From an uncultured Clostridia bacterium (lineage in GTDB: Bacteria; Bacillota; Clostridia; Christensenellales; UBA1242): a stretch of 64,000 bases of DNA. The stretch spans positions 1-64,000 of the forward strand of contig CAKVFE010000003.1 of NCBI GenBank assembly GCA_934746645.1, written 5' to 3'. The translations under genes were made by a program, and so were the position numbers. Shown piece after piece: positions 16,690-25,417 of this stretch; positions within the stretch are counted from its first letter, which is position 1, and the number at the start of each line of letters is the position of its first letter. The notes beneath the pieces are model-generated. The model saw nothing but the letters and a program-made list of their open reading frames with translations, was not told the origin of the DNA and ran no database searches.

Positions 16690-19600
16690 ATGGGTAACTT
16701 TGTACATTTACATGTTCATACTGAATTTAGTCTACTTGATGGTGCGTGTCGTATAAAAAAATTAGCTAAAGTGTGTAAAGAATATGGTATGCCTGCAGTA
16801 GCAATTACTGACCACGGCAATATGTATGGTGCAGTTACCTTTTTTGATGCTTGCGAAGAAAATGGTATAAAAGCCATATTTGGTTGTGAATTTTATTGCT
16901 GTGAAGATTTGCACAACAAACAAGGCAAAACAAAACTTAATCACTTAGTTTTGCTTGCTAAAAATGAAGTTGGTTATCACAATTTAAGCAAACTTAATAC
17001 CATAGCATTTGAACAAGGATATTATTATAAACCTCGTATAGATTTAAAAACATTGGCTGAGCATAGTGAAGGACTTATATGTTTAAGTGCTTGTCTTGCT
17101 GGTGAAGTTCCACAACTTATTATGCAACGCAGATTTGACGAAGCAGAAAAATTGGTTTTGTGGTTTAAGGAATTATTTAAAGATGATTATTATCTAGAAC
17201 TTCAAAATCACGGACTTGAAGAACAAATTTTGGTTAATGAAAAATTAAGAGAATTTGCAAAGAAGTATAATATAAAAACTGTTGCAACTAATGATGCACA
17301 TTATATATATAGAGAAGACGCAGAAGTGCAAGATGTATTGCTATGTGTTCAAATGCAAAAAACTCTTGATGACCCAGACCGTATGAAATTCCCTAATGAC
17401 CAATTTTACTTTAAGACTTATGAAGAAATGCAACAAGCATTCCCTAATGATCCTGAAGCATTAGAAACAACATTAGAGATTGCCGATAAGTGTAATTTTA
17501 AATTGACTTATGGTCACTATATGTATCCAAAATATAAACCTGTTACTGGACAAGAACCTTTTGAGTATTTTAAAGATTTGATTGCAGCTGGTCTAAAGAA
17601 AAAATATAAAGTTGTTACTCAAGAAATTTTGGATCGTATTGATTATGAAGTCGCAACAATTTCTAGATTGGGATATGTTGAATATTATCTTATAGTTTGG
17701 GATTATATCAATGCTGCAAGAGAGCGTGGTATATCTGTAGGTCCAGGTAGAGGTAGTGGTGTTGGTAGTATTGTCGCATACCTAATTGGTATTACCGATG
17801 TTGACCCTATTAAATATGGACTATTCTTTGAGAGATTCTTAAACCCAGAAAGAGTTAGTGCACCGGACTTTGATATTGACTTTGAAGACTCTCGTCGTGG
17901 CGAAGTATTTGAATATGTTAAAGAAAAATACGGCGAAGATAGAGTATGTAAGATTATCACATTTGGTACAATGGCAGCTAAAAACGCTATCAAAGATGTC
18001 GCAAGAGTATTGCGTGTGCCTTATGCAGAAGTAGATAAAGTTACTAAAGCTATCCCTAATAGTATTAAGCGTCCTAACATTATTGCAAAATGTTTTGGTA
18101 TGTATCACGCTAAAGAAGGCGATAAGGACTATGGAGTAGATTATTCTATACCTGAACTTATTGAAATGTACAATACCAATCCAGATATAAAGAAAGTAGT
18201 TGATATTGCTAATAAGCTGGAAGATAGTCCTCGTCAAACAGGTATTCACGCTTGTGGTGTTATTATTGGTGGAGATATATTGGACAAACATATCCCACTT
18301 GCAAAAAACGGAGATATAATCACTAGTCAATATGTCGGTGGCGAACTAGAACATTTGGGACTACTAAAGATGGACTTCTTAGGACTAAGAAACTTATCCG
18401 ATATTAAGCAAGCCATTGAACTTATTAAAAATAATCACAATAGAGAAGTCAACTTTGATGAGTTGGGTACAGATGATCCAGAAGTATATAAACTTATTTC
18501 AACTGGTAACACCAAAGCTATATTCCAGATTGAAAGTGGTGGATTCCAGAAGTTTATGAAAGAACTTCAACCAACCTGCCTCGAAGATATTATAGCGGGA
18601 GTGTCATTGTACCGTCCGGGTCCTATGGACAGTATCCCAACATTTATAAAAAACAAACATAATCCGGACCAAATAAAATATATTAGTCCAGTTATGGAAC
18701 CTATACTAAGCGTTACTTATGGTTGTATAGTATATCAAGAGCAAGTTATGAAAATCGTTCAAGAGCTTGCAGGATATACACTAGCACGAGCTGATAGTGT
18801 TAGAAAGATGATGGGTAAGAAAAAACTTAAAGATCTACAAAAAGAAAGAGTAGTATTCCTAAATGGTTGTCCTAGTGAAAATGGCAAACCTGCCGTTGAT
18901 GGTGTATTGAAGCGTGGTATTGATGCTGATGTTGCCAACAAACTTTGGGACGAAATGGAAAAGTTTGGTTCGTACGCCTTTAACAAATCACACGCTGCAG
19001 CTTATGCACATGTTACTTATCAAACTGCGTGGTTAAAAACATATTATGAACCAGAATTTTTGACTGCTGTTTTAAACAACCGTATTACAAATATTGATGA
19101 AATTAAAAATTATATTACTTATGCAAAAGAAGAAAAAATAGATATTTTACCACCAGATATCAACAAATCTTATACAATGTTTACTTGCAATAAAGAAGGT
19201 GCTATAAGATTTGGACTTGCTGCATTAAAAGGTGTTGGTATCAATGTTATAGACACCATCATTGCAGAAAGAGAAGCTAATGGCGAATTTAAGAATATTG
19301 TTGATTTTGTTAACAGATTTGACAATACAATTCTTAATAAGCGTTGTATGGAAAGCTTGATATTGAGTGGAGCATTTGATTGCTTTAAAGTAAAGCGTTC
19401 TCAACTTATGCAGGTATATACAACTTTGTTGGAAAGATCAAGTTCGGATAGAAAGACAAGAGCAAGTGGACAATTTAGTTTGTTTGATGATATATTAAAA
19501 ACAGATGTTGTCAACGATATCTCTTATCCTAATATTCCAGAGTTTGACGAACAAACAAAGTTAAAACTTGAAAAAGAAGTTGTTGGTGTCTATGTTTCTG

Positions 19601-20232
19601 GACACCCACTAAGCAACTATACAAAAAGATTTAACGAATACAATCTAACTTCTGATATGATAAGTGTTGAAGAAACTGATGGTGAAATGCCTGATATGGA
19701 AGATGAAGACAATGACACTATGTATGACAACCTAACAGATGGTATGGAAGTTACTTGTGGTGGATTGGTTGTAGAAATTAAAAAGTTGCTTTCAAAAAGA
19801 GATAAAAAAGAAATGGCTTTTGCCAAGGTTGAAGACTTGTATGGTGTTATAGAATTAATGTTCTTTCCACAAGCTTATACCAAATTTAAAAATATTTTAC
19901 TTCCAGATGCTTTAGTTACTATTCACGGTAAATTGAGTATTAGAACGGGAGAAAAACCAGTTGTGTTGGTCGACAATGTTACTGAGTGGAAGTTGGATAC
20001 CAATGTTGAAGAGAAAAAGATACCTACATTATACTTAAAGTATGATGTAAGCAACATTGCTATTCACGATGATATATATAAGACTTTATCAAATTATCCG
20101 GGAGAAAGTCCAGTTACAGTAGTTGACTTAAACAACAAACCATTTAGACTAAACTTGCGTGTTAATCCGTCAAGTTTCTTAATCAACGAACTTCACGCCT
20201 TTTTGGCTGATGAATTTATCAAATTAAAATAA
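16690..20232 (+). CDS. dnaE: DNA polymerase III alpha subunit, DnaE type
   Basis: The 1180-residue protein begins with a PHP domain (HLHVHTEFSLLDG, residues 6-18, then ITDHGNM), followed by the C-family polymerase palm with GPGRGSGVGS (about 348-357) and the catalytic PDFDIDFED (about 393-401). The helix-hairpin-helix region follows, and an OB-fold lies near residues 1010-1080. No exonuclease domain is inserted, so it is DnaE rather than PolC. In Firmicutes DnaE often extends primers before PolC takes over; here it may have either role. GGAG lies before the ATG, and pfkA follows after 15 nt. Confidence 0.97.
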   Translation: MGNFVHLHVHTEFSLLDGACRIKKLAKVCKEYGMPAVAITDHGNMYGAVTFFDACEENGIKAIFGCEFYCCEDLHNKQGKTKLNHLVLLAKNEVGYHNLSKLNTIAFEQGYYYKPRIDLKTLAEHSEGLICLSACLAGEVPQLIMQRRFDEAEKLVLWFKELFKDDYYLELQNHGLEEQILVNEKLREFAKKYNIKTVATNDAHYIYREDAEVQDVLLCVQMQKTLDDPDRMKFPNDQFYFKTYEEMQQAFPNDPEALETTLEIADKCNFKLTYGHYMYPKYKPVTGQEPFEYFKDLIAAGLKKKYKVVTQEILDRIDYEVATISRLGYVEYYLIVWDYINAARERGISVGPGRGSGVGSIVAYLIGITDVDPIKYGLFFERFLNPERVSAPDFDIDFEDSRRGEVFEYVKEKYGEDRVCKIITFGTMAAKNAIKDVARVLRVPYAEVDKVTKAIPNSIKRPNIIAKCFGMYHAKEGDKDYGVDYSIPELIEMYNTNPDIKKVVDIANKLEDSPRQTGIHACGVIIGGDILDKHIPLAKNGDIITSQYVGGELEHLGLLKMDFLGLRNLSDIKQAIELIKNNHNREVNFDELGTDDPEVYKLISTGNTKAIFQIESGGFQKFMKELQPTCLEDIIAGVSLYRPGPMDSIPTFIKNKHNPDQIKYISPVMEPILSVTYGCIVYQEQVMKIVQELAGYTLARADSVRKMMGKKKLKDLQKERVVFLNGCPSENGKPAVDGVLKRGIDADVANKLWDEMEKFGSYAFNKSHAAAYAHVTYQTAWLKTYYEPEFLTAVLNNRITNIDEIKNYITYAKEEKIDILPPDINKSYTMFTCNKEGAIRFGLAALKGVGINVIDTIIAEREANGEFKNIVDFVNRFDNTILNKRCMESLILSGAFDCFKVKRSQLMQVYTTLLERSSSDRKTRASGQFSLFDDILKTDVVNDISYPNIPEFDEQTKLKLEKEVVGVYVSGHPLSNYTKRFNEYNLTSDMISVEETDGEMPDMEDEDNDTMYDNLTDGMEVTCGGLVVEIKKLLSKRDKKEMAFAKVEDLYGVIELMFFPQAYTKFKNILLPDALVTIHGKLSIRTGEKPVVLVDNVTEWKLDTNVEEKKIPTLYLKYDVSNIAIHDDIYKTLSNYPGESPVTVVDLNNKPFRLNLRVNPSSFLINELHAFLADEFIKLK

Positions 20233-20247
20233 TATAGGAGTGTGACT

Positions 20248-21216
20248 ATGTTAAAAATTGCTGTTTTATGTAGTGGTGGAGATAGCCAAGGTATGAATAC
20301 TTGTATCCAAACAATAGTTAATATGGCTTATGTCCATGGTATTACTGTTATGGGTGTAAGAAGAGGCTATCAAGGACTTATAGAAAATGACCTTGTTGAG
20401 TTAGATAGAGAAATGGTTGCCAATATAGGTTGTCTAGGTGGTTGCTATTTAAAAGTTGCTCGTTGCCAAGAGTTTAGAACTCCAGAAGGCGTACAAAAAG
20501 GTTATGAAGTACTTAAAAATAATCGCATAGATTATTTGATAGTTATTGGTGGAGATGGCTCATATAGGGGAGCTATCGAACTAAGCCGACTTGGTGCAAA
20601 AGTAATCACTATGCCGGGAACTATTGATAATGATTTGTTCTATACTGACCGTACATTGGGATTTGATACTGCAGTTAATAATGCTGTTAGTGCTATAGAC
20701 AATATTAGACAAACAATGGAAGCTAATGATAGAGGACTTATAGTAGAAGTTATGGGCAGAGCTTGTGGACATATTGCACTTAATGTAGGTGTCGCTGTTG
20801 GAGCACATTCGGTAGCTGTAAGAGAAATGAATACTACTATTGACAACATTGTAAGTGATGTAAAACAATGCCTTAAAAATGGTATAACAAGCCCAGTGGT
20901 AGTTGTTAGTGAAGCTGTTGATTATAGTATTGAAGATGTAAGAAAAGCTATCGAACAAGAATGTCATATAGAGTGTCGTTCTAGTGTAATAGGATATCTA
21001 CAAAGAGGTGGCAAACCTAGTGTATTTGATAGACTTTATGCTACACAACTAGGTATTAATGCTATAGAACTTATCAATAAAGATGTGTACAATGTTGCGT
21101 TGGGTATTAGAAATAGTAATATTTTCTATATGAAATTAGAAGATGTTTATGCTTTAAAAGACGAATTTAATACAATGTTATTTAGACAATTACGCAATTT
21201 GCATAACTTAAAATAA
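20248..21216 (+). CDS. pfkA: ATP-dependent 6-phosphofructokinase
   Basis: The 322-residue protein phosphorylates fructose 6-phosphate in glycolysis. Visible motifs are GGDSQGMN (residues 10-17; usually GGDAPGMN), GGDGS (101-105), TIDND with the catalytic aspartate at 127, MGRACGHIA and GYLQRGG. Glycine at 104 and 124 marks an ATP enzyme rather than a pyrophosphate enzyme. A longer frame from GTG 20242 overlaps AGGAG; ATG 20248 has correct spacing. It follows dnaE by 15 nt, an association common in Firmicutes. Confidence 0.95.
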   Translation: MLKIAVLCSGGDSQGMNTCIQTIVNMAYVHGITVMGVRRGYQGLIENDLVELDREMVANIGCLGGCYLKVARCQEFRTPEGVQKGYEVLKNNRIDYLIVIGGDGSYRGAIELSRLGAKVITMPGTIDNDLFYTDRTLGFDTAVNNAVSAIDNIRQTMEANDRGLIVEVMGRACGHIALNVGVAVGAHSVAVREMNTTIDNIVSDVKQCLKNGITSPVVVVSEAVDYSIEDVRKAIEQECHIECRSSVIGYLQRGGKPSVFDRLYATQLGINAIELINKDVYNVALGIRNSNIFYMKLEDVYALKDEFNTMLFRQLRNLHNLK

Positions 21217-21222
21217 AAAAAT

Positions 21223-21249
21223 AAAAGACGGAAATATCCGTCTTTTTTT
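21223..21249. terminator. Bidirectional terminator between pfkA and a convergent gene
   Basis: A perfect 10-bp stem (21223-21232 with 21237-21246), loop of 4, A tract left and T tract right. It ends pfkA and, on the other strand, touches the stop of the DUF378-like gene. Confidence 0.85.
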
Positions 21250-21757
21250 AATTGTGATAATCGTTATTATAGTTATCGTTTCTAGGATTGCGATGATTGT
21301 ACTCTCTATAATCTCTAGGCATATTATTATTGTATGGTGGATTGTTAAATCCATTAAAACTATTTTGTGAGTTGGTATTATAATTGTCGTTGTTATAGTC
21401 GTTATGGCTATAATTATTATCATTAAAGTTATTTGGAGTATGGTTATCATTATAGTTTTGATTGGACATATTAGGATTATAACTTTCACTGGTTTCGTTG
21501 TAAGCAGTTGCTTTTTTCTTAGATAAAAGTTGTTTGTCAGTAGATTTTTTACCATCAATTTTTAATTTGCCTTTTCCCTTAATAACTGCAAACACTAACC
21601 ATATTGAACTTAGTCCAATAAGAGCATAAATAATACGAGAAAATACATTGGCTTGCGACCCAAATAATCCTGCGACAAAATCATATTGTAGTACGCCTAT
21701 ACAAAACCAATTAATCGAACCTGCTAATGTAAGTAAAAAACAAATTAAAGATATCAT
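21248..21757 (-). CDS. DUF378-like membrane protein with Asn-rich tail
   Basis: The 169-residue protein has two membrane segments around SINWFCIG and SRIIYALIGLSSIW, matching the small DUF378 (YuzA-like) family, whose function is unknown. After about residue 65 comes a lysine-rich stretch and then roughly 90 residues of Asn/Tyr/Asp-rich, repeat-like sequence expected to be disordered. DUF378 proteins are usually only about 70 residues, so the tail is unusual. The longest frame begins 54 nt upstream, but AAGGA on the minus strand supports ATG 21757. Confidence 0.75.
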   Translation of the reverse strand: MISLICFLLTLAGSINWFCIGVLQYDFVAGLFGSQANVFSRIIYALIGLSSIWLVFAVIKGKGKLKIDGKKSTDKQLLSKKKATAYNETSESYNPNMSNQNYNDNHTPNNFNDNNYSHNDYNNDNYNTNSQNSFNGFNNPPYNNNMPRDYREYNHRNPRNDNYNNDYHN

Positions 21758-21807
21758 ATTATATATTCCTTTTTTTGTTTTAGTATTTGAAATTAAACTC
21801 AAATTAT

Positions 21808-21838
21808 ACAAAAAAAGAAAGCATATAATATACTTTCT
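21808..21838 (-). terminator. Terminator of the 83-residue conserved gene
   Basis: On the minus strand GAAAGTATA pairs with TATGCTTTC (one G-U pair), followed by seven T. It overlaps the stop of the gene at 21838. Confidence 0.7.
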
Positions 21839-22089
21839 TAACCTACATTTTCTAAAACTAATTTTTCAAAATTGACACTTTCGACAAAATCTTCTTTTAA
21901 AAATCTTGTACTTTTATATACTGTAAAATCAATAATATGTTTGTCCAACACAATAGGTGTTGGTATGTCTAAAGCATAAGCTATTTCTCTAACATATTCT
22001 TCAAAGATGTGAAAATCATAGTTAACTACAGTTATTTCACAACTTTTTACAACTTTACCTTCATTTAAAATTTTAGCCCAAATTCTCAT
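21838..22089 (-). CDS. Conserved small protein of Firmicutes, unknown function
   Basis: The 83 residues begin MRIWAKIL and include ALDIPTPIVLDKHIIDF and TRFLKEDF, a pattern I recall from small uncharacterised proteins widespread in clostridia (MR-W-KI...LDxPxPxWLxKHxxEF...RF...DFIE). GAGGA on the minus strand lies 6 nt before the ATG. No catalytic motif is visible. A compact alpha/beta fold is likely. Family recognition is from memory of the pattern, not a search. Confidence 0.75.
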   Translation of the reverse strand: MRIWAKILNEGKVVKSCEITVVNYDFHIFEEYVREIAYALDIPTPIVLDKHIIDFTVYKSTRFLKEDFVESVNFEKLVLENVG

Positions 22090-22144
22090 ATTTATCCTCG
22101 CTATACCAAATACTATACAATAAAAATTTTTTTAAAGCAAGTGA

Positions 22145-22173
22145 TTGACAAATGTCTTCAAATTATATATAAT
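22145..22173 (+). promoter_or_regulatory. Consensus promoter of a possible small RNA
   Basis: TTGACA (22145-22150), exactly 17 bp, TATAAT (22168-22173). The start near 22180 is followed at once by a hairpin, and greA has its own separate promoter downstream. Confidence 0.8.
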
Positions 22174-22179
22174 TATGCA

Positions 22180-22237
22180 TAAAATTAAAGGTTGGAGCTA
22201 CGAAAGTAGGTTTAACCTTTTTAATTTGTACTTTTTT
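22180..22237 (+). ncRNA. Candidate small RNA or attenuated leader upstream of greA
   Basis: From the expected start at about 22180, a long hairpin forms: 22187-22201 pairs with 22206-22220 through a GAAA tetraloop (22202-22205), with two G-U pairs and one G-G mismatch. The flanking AAAATT and AATTT can extend it. T-rich sequence follows (TTTTTAATTT, then TTTTTT at 22232-22237). This could be a 40-60 nt RNA with its own terminator, or a leader that ends most transcripts before greA. No known family is recognised. Confidence 0.45.
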
Positions 22238-22287
22238 GATGGTTTTTGCATATAAATAACCATTGTGTAATAAATTATTTAAAATTG

Positions 22288-22316
22288 TTGACTATCAAAT
22301 TTATTTAAGATATAAT
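22288..22316 (+). promoter_or_regulatory. Promoter of greA
   Basis: TTGACT (22288-22293), exactly 17 bp, TATAAT (22311-22316). An inverted repeat (ACTATCAA 22291-22298, TTGATAGT 22329-22336) brackets the -10 and start site. Confidence 0.85.
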
Positions 22317-22351
22317 TCGGTCTTAATATTGATAGTTGTACAGGAGGAATT

Positions 22352-22825
22352 ATGGCAAACGAAGTATTTTTAACTAAAGAAGGATATAAAGAACTAGAAG
22401 AAAGATTGGAATATTTGAAGACAACTGCAAGAGTAGATGTTGCTAATAAAATTGAAGTTGCCCGTAGTTTTGGTGATATTAGTGAAAACTCTGAATATGA
22501 TGCTGCTAGAGAAGAAGAAGCACTAGTAGAACAAGAAATTCAACAAATTCAGAATACACTTCGTAATGCCAAAATCATTAACAAGGCTAAAGTTGATACA
22601 AGCCAAGTTAGTGTAGGTAGTACAGTAGTTGTTGAAGATTTAGAATTTGGTGATGACCTTACATTTAAGATTATGGGTAGTTTTGAATCTGACCCTACAA
22701 AAGGTCTTATTTCTAACGAAAGTCCTATTGGTAAAGCTTTGCTAGGTGCTAAGAAGGGCGATGTTGTAGAAGTAGCTACACCACATTCTGTTGCAAAATA
22801 CAAAGTTCTTGAAATCAAAGCGTAA
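22352..22825 (+). CDS. greA: Transcription elongation factor GreA
   Basis: The 157-residue protein has the N-terminal coiled coil with FLTKEGYKELEERLEYLK and the tip acidic motif ending GDISENSEYDAAREEE (about residues 42-57), then the C-terminal FKBP-like domain with GxIS and SPIGKALLGAKKGD (about 124-137). GreA stimulates RNA polymerase to cleave backtracked transcripts. GGAGGA lies 5-6 nt before the ATG. Its own strong promoter and terminator make it monocistronic. Confidence 0.97.
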   Translation: MANEVFLTKEGYKELEERLEYLKTTARVDVANKIEVARSFGDISENSEYDAAREEEALVEQEIQQIQNTLRNAKIINKAKVDTSQVSVGSTVVVEDLEFGDDLTFKIMGSFESDPTKGLISNESPIGKALLGAKKGDVVEVATPHSVAKYKVLEIKA

Positions 22826-22835
22826 TTAGTTAATA

Positions 22836-22868
22836 AAAAAACACATTAATTATTTTAATGTGTTTTTT
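22836..22868. terminator. Bidirectional terminator between greA and the MFS gene
   Basis: A perfect 14-bp stem (22836-22849 with 22855-22868) with A and T tracts on either side, between convergent genes. Confidence 0.85.
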
Positions 22869-22877
22869 CTTTTTTCG

Positions 22878-24284
22878 TTATTTAACTTCATCTTTTGTAT
22901 TATCAAGATTTTCTTCTTTGACTTCTATTTGGTCTTGATTAACTTTTGTTTCGTTTTGGACACTTTCGTTATTGGTGTCTGTGTTATTGGATTCTTTGTT
23001 TTCGTCCAATACTTTCTTTTTAGGAGTTGTTACAAATGAGAATACTATTAATGCAATAAGCATAAATACTGCTGCATAAGGGAAGTATGCTCTGTATCCT
23101 AAGAAGTCCATTACAAAACCGATAATAATAGGGGTTATACTTTGAGCCACTTGGCTAGCTGTATAATAATAACCAGTAAATTTACCTAAGTTTTTATTAC
23201 TACTCAATTCTACAAACATAGGGTATGAGTTAACATTGATAATTGCCCAGCCTATACCAGCTATAGCAAATAAGATTATCATAAGTACACTAAACTTTTT
23301 AAGGAAGAAACAAGCAAATAAGCTTAGTATCATAAGTCCTAGACCTAGCATAATGCTGTGTTTTCTACCTATTTTGTTGGACAACCAACCAGAAGGAATA
23401 AATGTGATAAGACTTGATATAGCTAATACGCTTGTTGCAAGTCCCCAACTATTGGTGTGTAAAACATTTTTTGCATATAGACTACCAAATGTTTCTACTG
23501 CATTAAATGCAAAATACCATAAGAATACACTAAATATTAATAACCATAGGTTGCGTTTGTCTACTTTACCTAGTGGTTTATCATCAGTTATGGCTTCTTC
23601 AGTTTCACTAAGTTTTTCGCCTTCAGCCATTTGGTCTGCCATTTCTTCAATAATTTTGTTCTCTTTTACTTTTAATACTAATACAATAAGAGCAACAAGC
23701 ATAAAGAAACTTACTATTAAAAATGGCCAAATTGTTACTTCTCTAACAAGACTTACACCATCTGCTTGTTTTTTAGTAAATATCATTGTAAGTACTGAGC
23801 CAATAATTGCACCAATGTATCCAACAAAGTTGATTATTGCATTAGCGTTGGATCTAAGTGGCTTAGGTGTTACATCTGGCATAAGTGCAACACTTGGACT
23901 TCTATATATGTTCATAGCTATAAGTATTAGTGCCATAAGAAGTACAACACCTATAAAACTATTTTTGATATATAAAAATGAAATAAAAGGGAATGCAACT
24001 AGTGATACAAGTGTACCTGCTATAATGTATGGCATACGCTTTCCTAGTTTGCTTTTTGTTTTGTCGGATAAAGCTCCAAACAATGGTAACATAAACAATG
24101 CCAAGATATTGTCAAGTGCCATTATTATACCGATAAGGTAATTGTAGTCGCCTTGTCCAAAAGTTGAGTTAAGCAATTCTTCCAAAAACATTGGACAATA
24201 GTAGTTGTATACTTGCCACAACATCAAAATTGTGAAGAATGAAAACCCAATATAAAATGTGCGTTTTTTATTAAGTTTTAACAT
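22878..24284 (-). CDS. MFS transporter of the sugar:cation symporter type
   Basis: The 468-residue protein has about 12 membrane segments. The loop after segment 2, GALSDKTKSKLGKRMPYI (about residues 70-87), is the cytoplasmic motif of the GPH/SLC45-like sugar transporters, and NxxRSPSVALMPDVTP follows. A charged central loop divides the two halves (about 210-250), and a ~45-residue Glu/Asn/Lys-rich tail ends the protein. The substrate is unknown; a disaccharide or glycoside with proton or sodium is plausible. A GGGGG ribosome binding site precedes the ATG. It stands alone, with no sugar-catabolic gene nearby. Confidence 0.85.
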   Translation of the reverse strand: MLKLNKKRTFYIGFSFFTILMLWQVYNYYCPMFLEELLNSTFGQGDYNYLIGIIMALDNILALFMLPLFGALSDKTKSKLGKRMPYIIAGTLVSLVAFPFISFLYIKNSFIGVVLLMALILIAMNIYRSPSVALMPDVTPKPLRSNANAIINFVGYIGAIIGSVLTMIFTKKQADGVSLVREVTIWPFLIVSFFMLVALIVLVLKVKENKIIEEMADQMAEGEKLSETEEAITDDKPLGKVDKRNLWLLIFSVFLWYFAFNAVETFGSLYAKNVLHTNSWGLATSVLAISSLITFIPSGWLSNKIGRKHSIMLGLGLMILSLFACFFLKKFSVLMIILFAIAGIGWAIINVNSYPMFVELSSNKNLGKFTGYYYTASQVAQSITPIIIGFVMDFLGYRAYFPYAAVFMLIALIVFSFVTTPKKKVLDENKESNNTDTNNESVQNETKVNQDQIEVKEENLDNTKDEVK

Positions 24285-24412
24285 ATAACCCCCAAAATCT
24301 TTTGTTAGTAATCTTATTGTAACAAATTAAATAAATTTGACAAAATGAATAATAAATAAAAAAGTATTTAGTATTAAATTTAAAAGTATTTTGGTCTAAA
24401 ATAGCTTATTAT

Positions 24413-24441
24413 TTGGTGATTAAATATATTTGTGCTAAAAT
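24413..24441 (+). promoter_or_regulatory. Promoter of the holB operon, probable leaderless start
   Basis: TTGGTG (24413-24418), 17 bp, TAAAAT (24436-24441). The ATG at 24449 is 7 nt past the -10. Confidence 0.6.
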
Positions 24442-24448
24442 ACTACTG

Positions 24449-25417
24449 ATGGATTTTTGTAATTTATATACCAAGAGTATAGTTAAAGAAATTATTAATA
24501 CAGATATGAAAGAAAACATGGTTAATCATGCTTATCTTTTGTGTGGTCAAGACCAAATATATCTTGAGTATCTTGCTAAAGAGATAGCTAAAGATATTAT
24601 AACTCAAGGTTCTAGAGAAGAAGTTGTAGTTAATAAGATAGATAAAGACATACATAGTGATGTGTTGATATATCCTAAAGACACAAAGAAAGGACTAGTT
24701 GTTGAAGATGTCAATGAGATAGTAGATAAAGCTTATATCTATCCATTGGAAGCTAATAAAAAAATATTTATTATTAATAGCATTGATGTATCTACCAACC
24801 AAGCTCAAAACAAATTGTTGAAGACATTGGAAGAACCACCAGCAACTAGTATGTTTATTTTGACTTCAACCAATCCTGCAGGGATACTTAATACTATTAA
24901 GAGTAGAGCAAAGACAGTCAATGTTCCATTGTTGGACAATGCTAGTGTAGAAGCATTTATTTTGAAAAATAGTAGCATTAGAGCAAAGTCTATGGATACT
25001 TATGTTATGTCTAGTCAAGGCAATTTGACTAAAGCGTTAAAGATTGTTAATGATGAAGATTTTGCAAAAATAAAACAACTATGTTTTGATACTATAATTA
25101 ACTTGAAAGATAGTGGCGAAATTTTGCGTTATAGTAGCAAGATACTAGAATATAAAGATAGACTTGTAGAAGTTTTGGACGAACTTAGTCTTGTGCTTTT
25201 AGATGTCTTATATGTAAAGAGTGGATTGGAAGATAGAGTCCACGATAAAGCAAGAATAGTAGATTATAAAAATTCCAATTTTAGTGTTAAAGCTTTAAAA
25301 CTTACTTATGCAAAAGTATTGGACGCTTTAACCAAACTTGATAGTAATTGCAATGCAAATATTGTTATTGACGGATTGTTGATAACAATGTTGGAGGTTA
25401 AACATAAATGGAAGTAG
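24449..25417 (+). CDS. holB: DNA polymerase III delta' subunit
   Basis: HolB is part of the clamp loader at the replication fork. The protein (322 residues from ATG 24449) has the HAYLLCGQ segment where clamp-loader AAA+ domains carry their P-loop, the QNKLLKTLEEPP motif, and sensor region TSTNPAGILNTIKSRAK. The P-loop itself is lost (GQDQIYLEY), as in non-ATPase delta' subunits, the zinc cysteines are missing and the SRC motif is SRA. ATG 24449 has no Shine-Dalgarno but sits at the promoter's expected start; ATG 24506 is the alternative. It overlaps ricT by 10 nt, the conserved Firmicutes order. Confidence 0.9.
   Translation: MDFCNLYTKSIVKEIINTDMKENMVNHAYLLCGQDQIYLEYLAKEIAKDIITQGSREEVVVNKIDKDIHSDVLIYPKDTKKGLVVEDVNEIVDKAYIYPLEANKKIFIINSIDVSTNQAQNKLLKTLEEPPATSMFILTSTNPAGILNTIKSRAKTVNVPLLDNASVEAFILKNSSIRAKSMDTYVMSSQGNLTKALKIVNDEDFAKIKQLCFDTIINLKDSGEILRYSSKILEYKDRLVEVLDELSLVLLDVLYVKSGLEDRVHDKARIVDYKNSNFSVKALKLTYAKVLDALTKLDSNCNANIVIDGLLITMLEVKHKWK

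Noticed and set aside
21878..21898. 0A-box-like TTCGACAAA
   Set aside because: Inside the coding region of the 83-residue gene, explained by its codons; no promoter nearby.
22187..22220. Possible known riboswitch or tRNA-like element before greA
   Set aside because: No cloverleaf, no anticodon arm, no T-box AGGGTGG motif and no preQ1 or SAM riboswitch core can be recognised; left as an unclassified small RNA candidate.
23236..24141. 301-codon plus-strand frame opposite the MFS gene
   Set aside because: Mirror of the transporter gene; no ribosome binding site. The MFS frame has clear family motifs.
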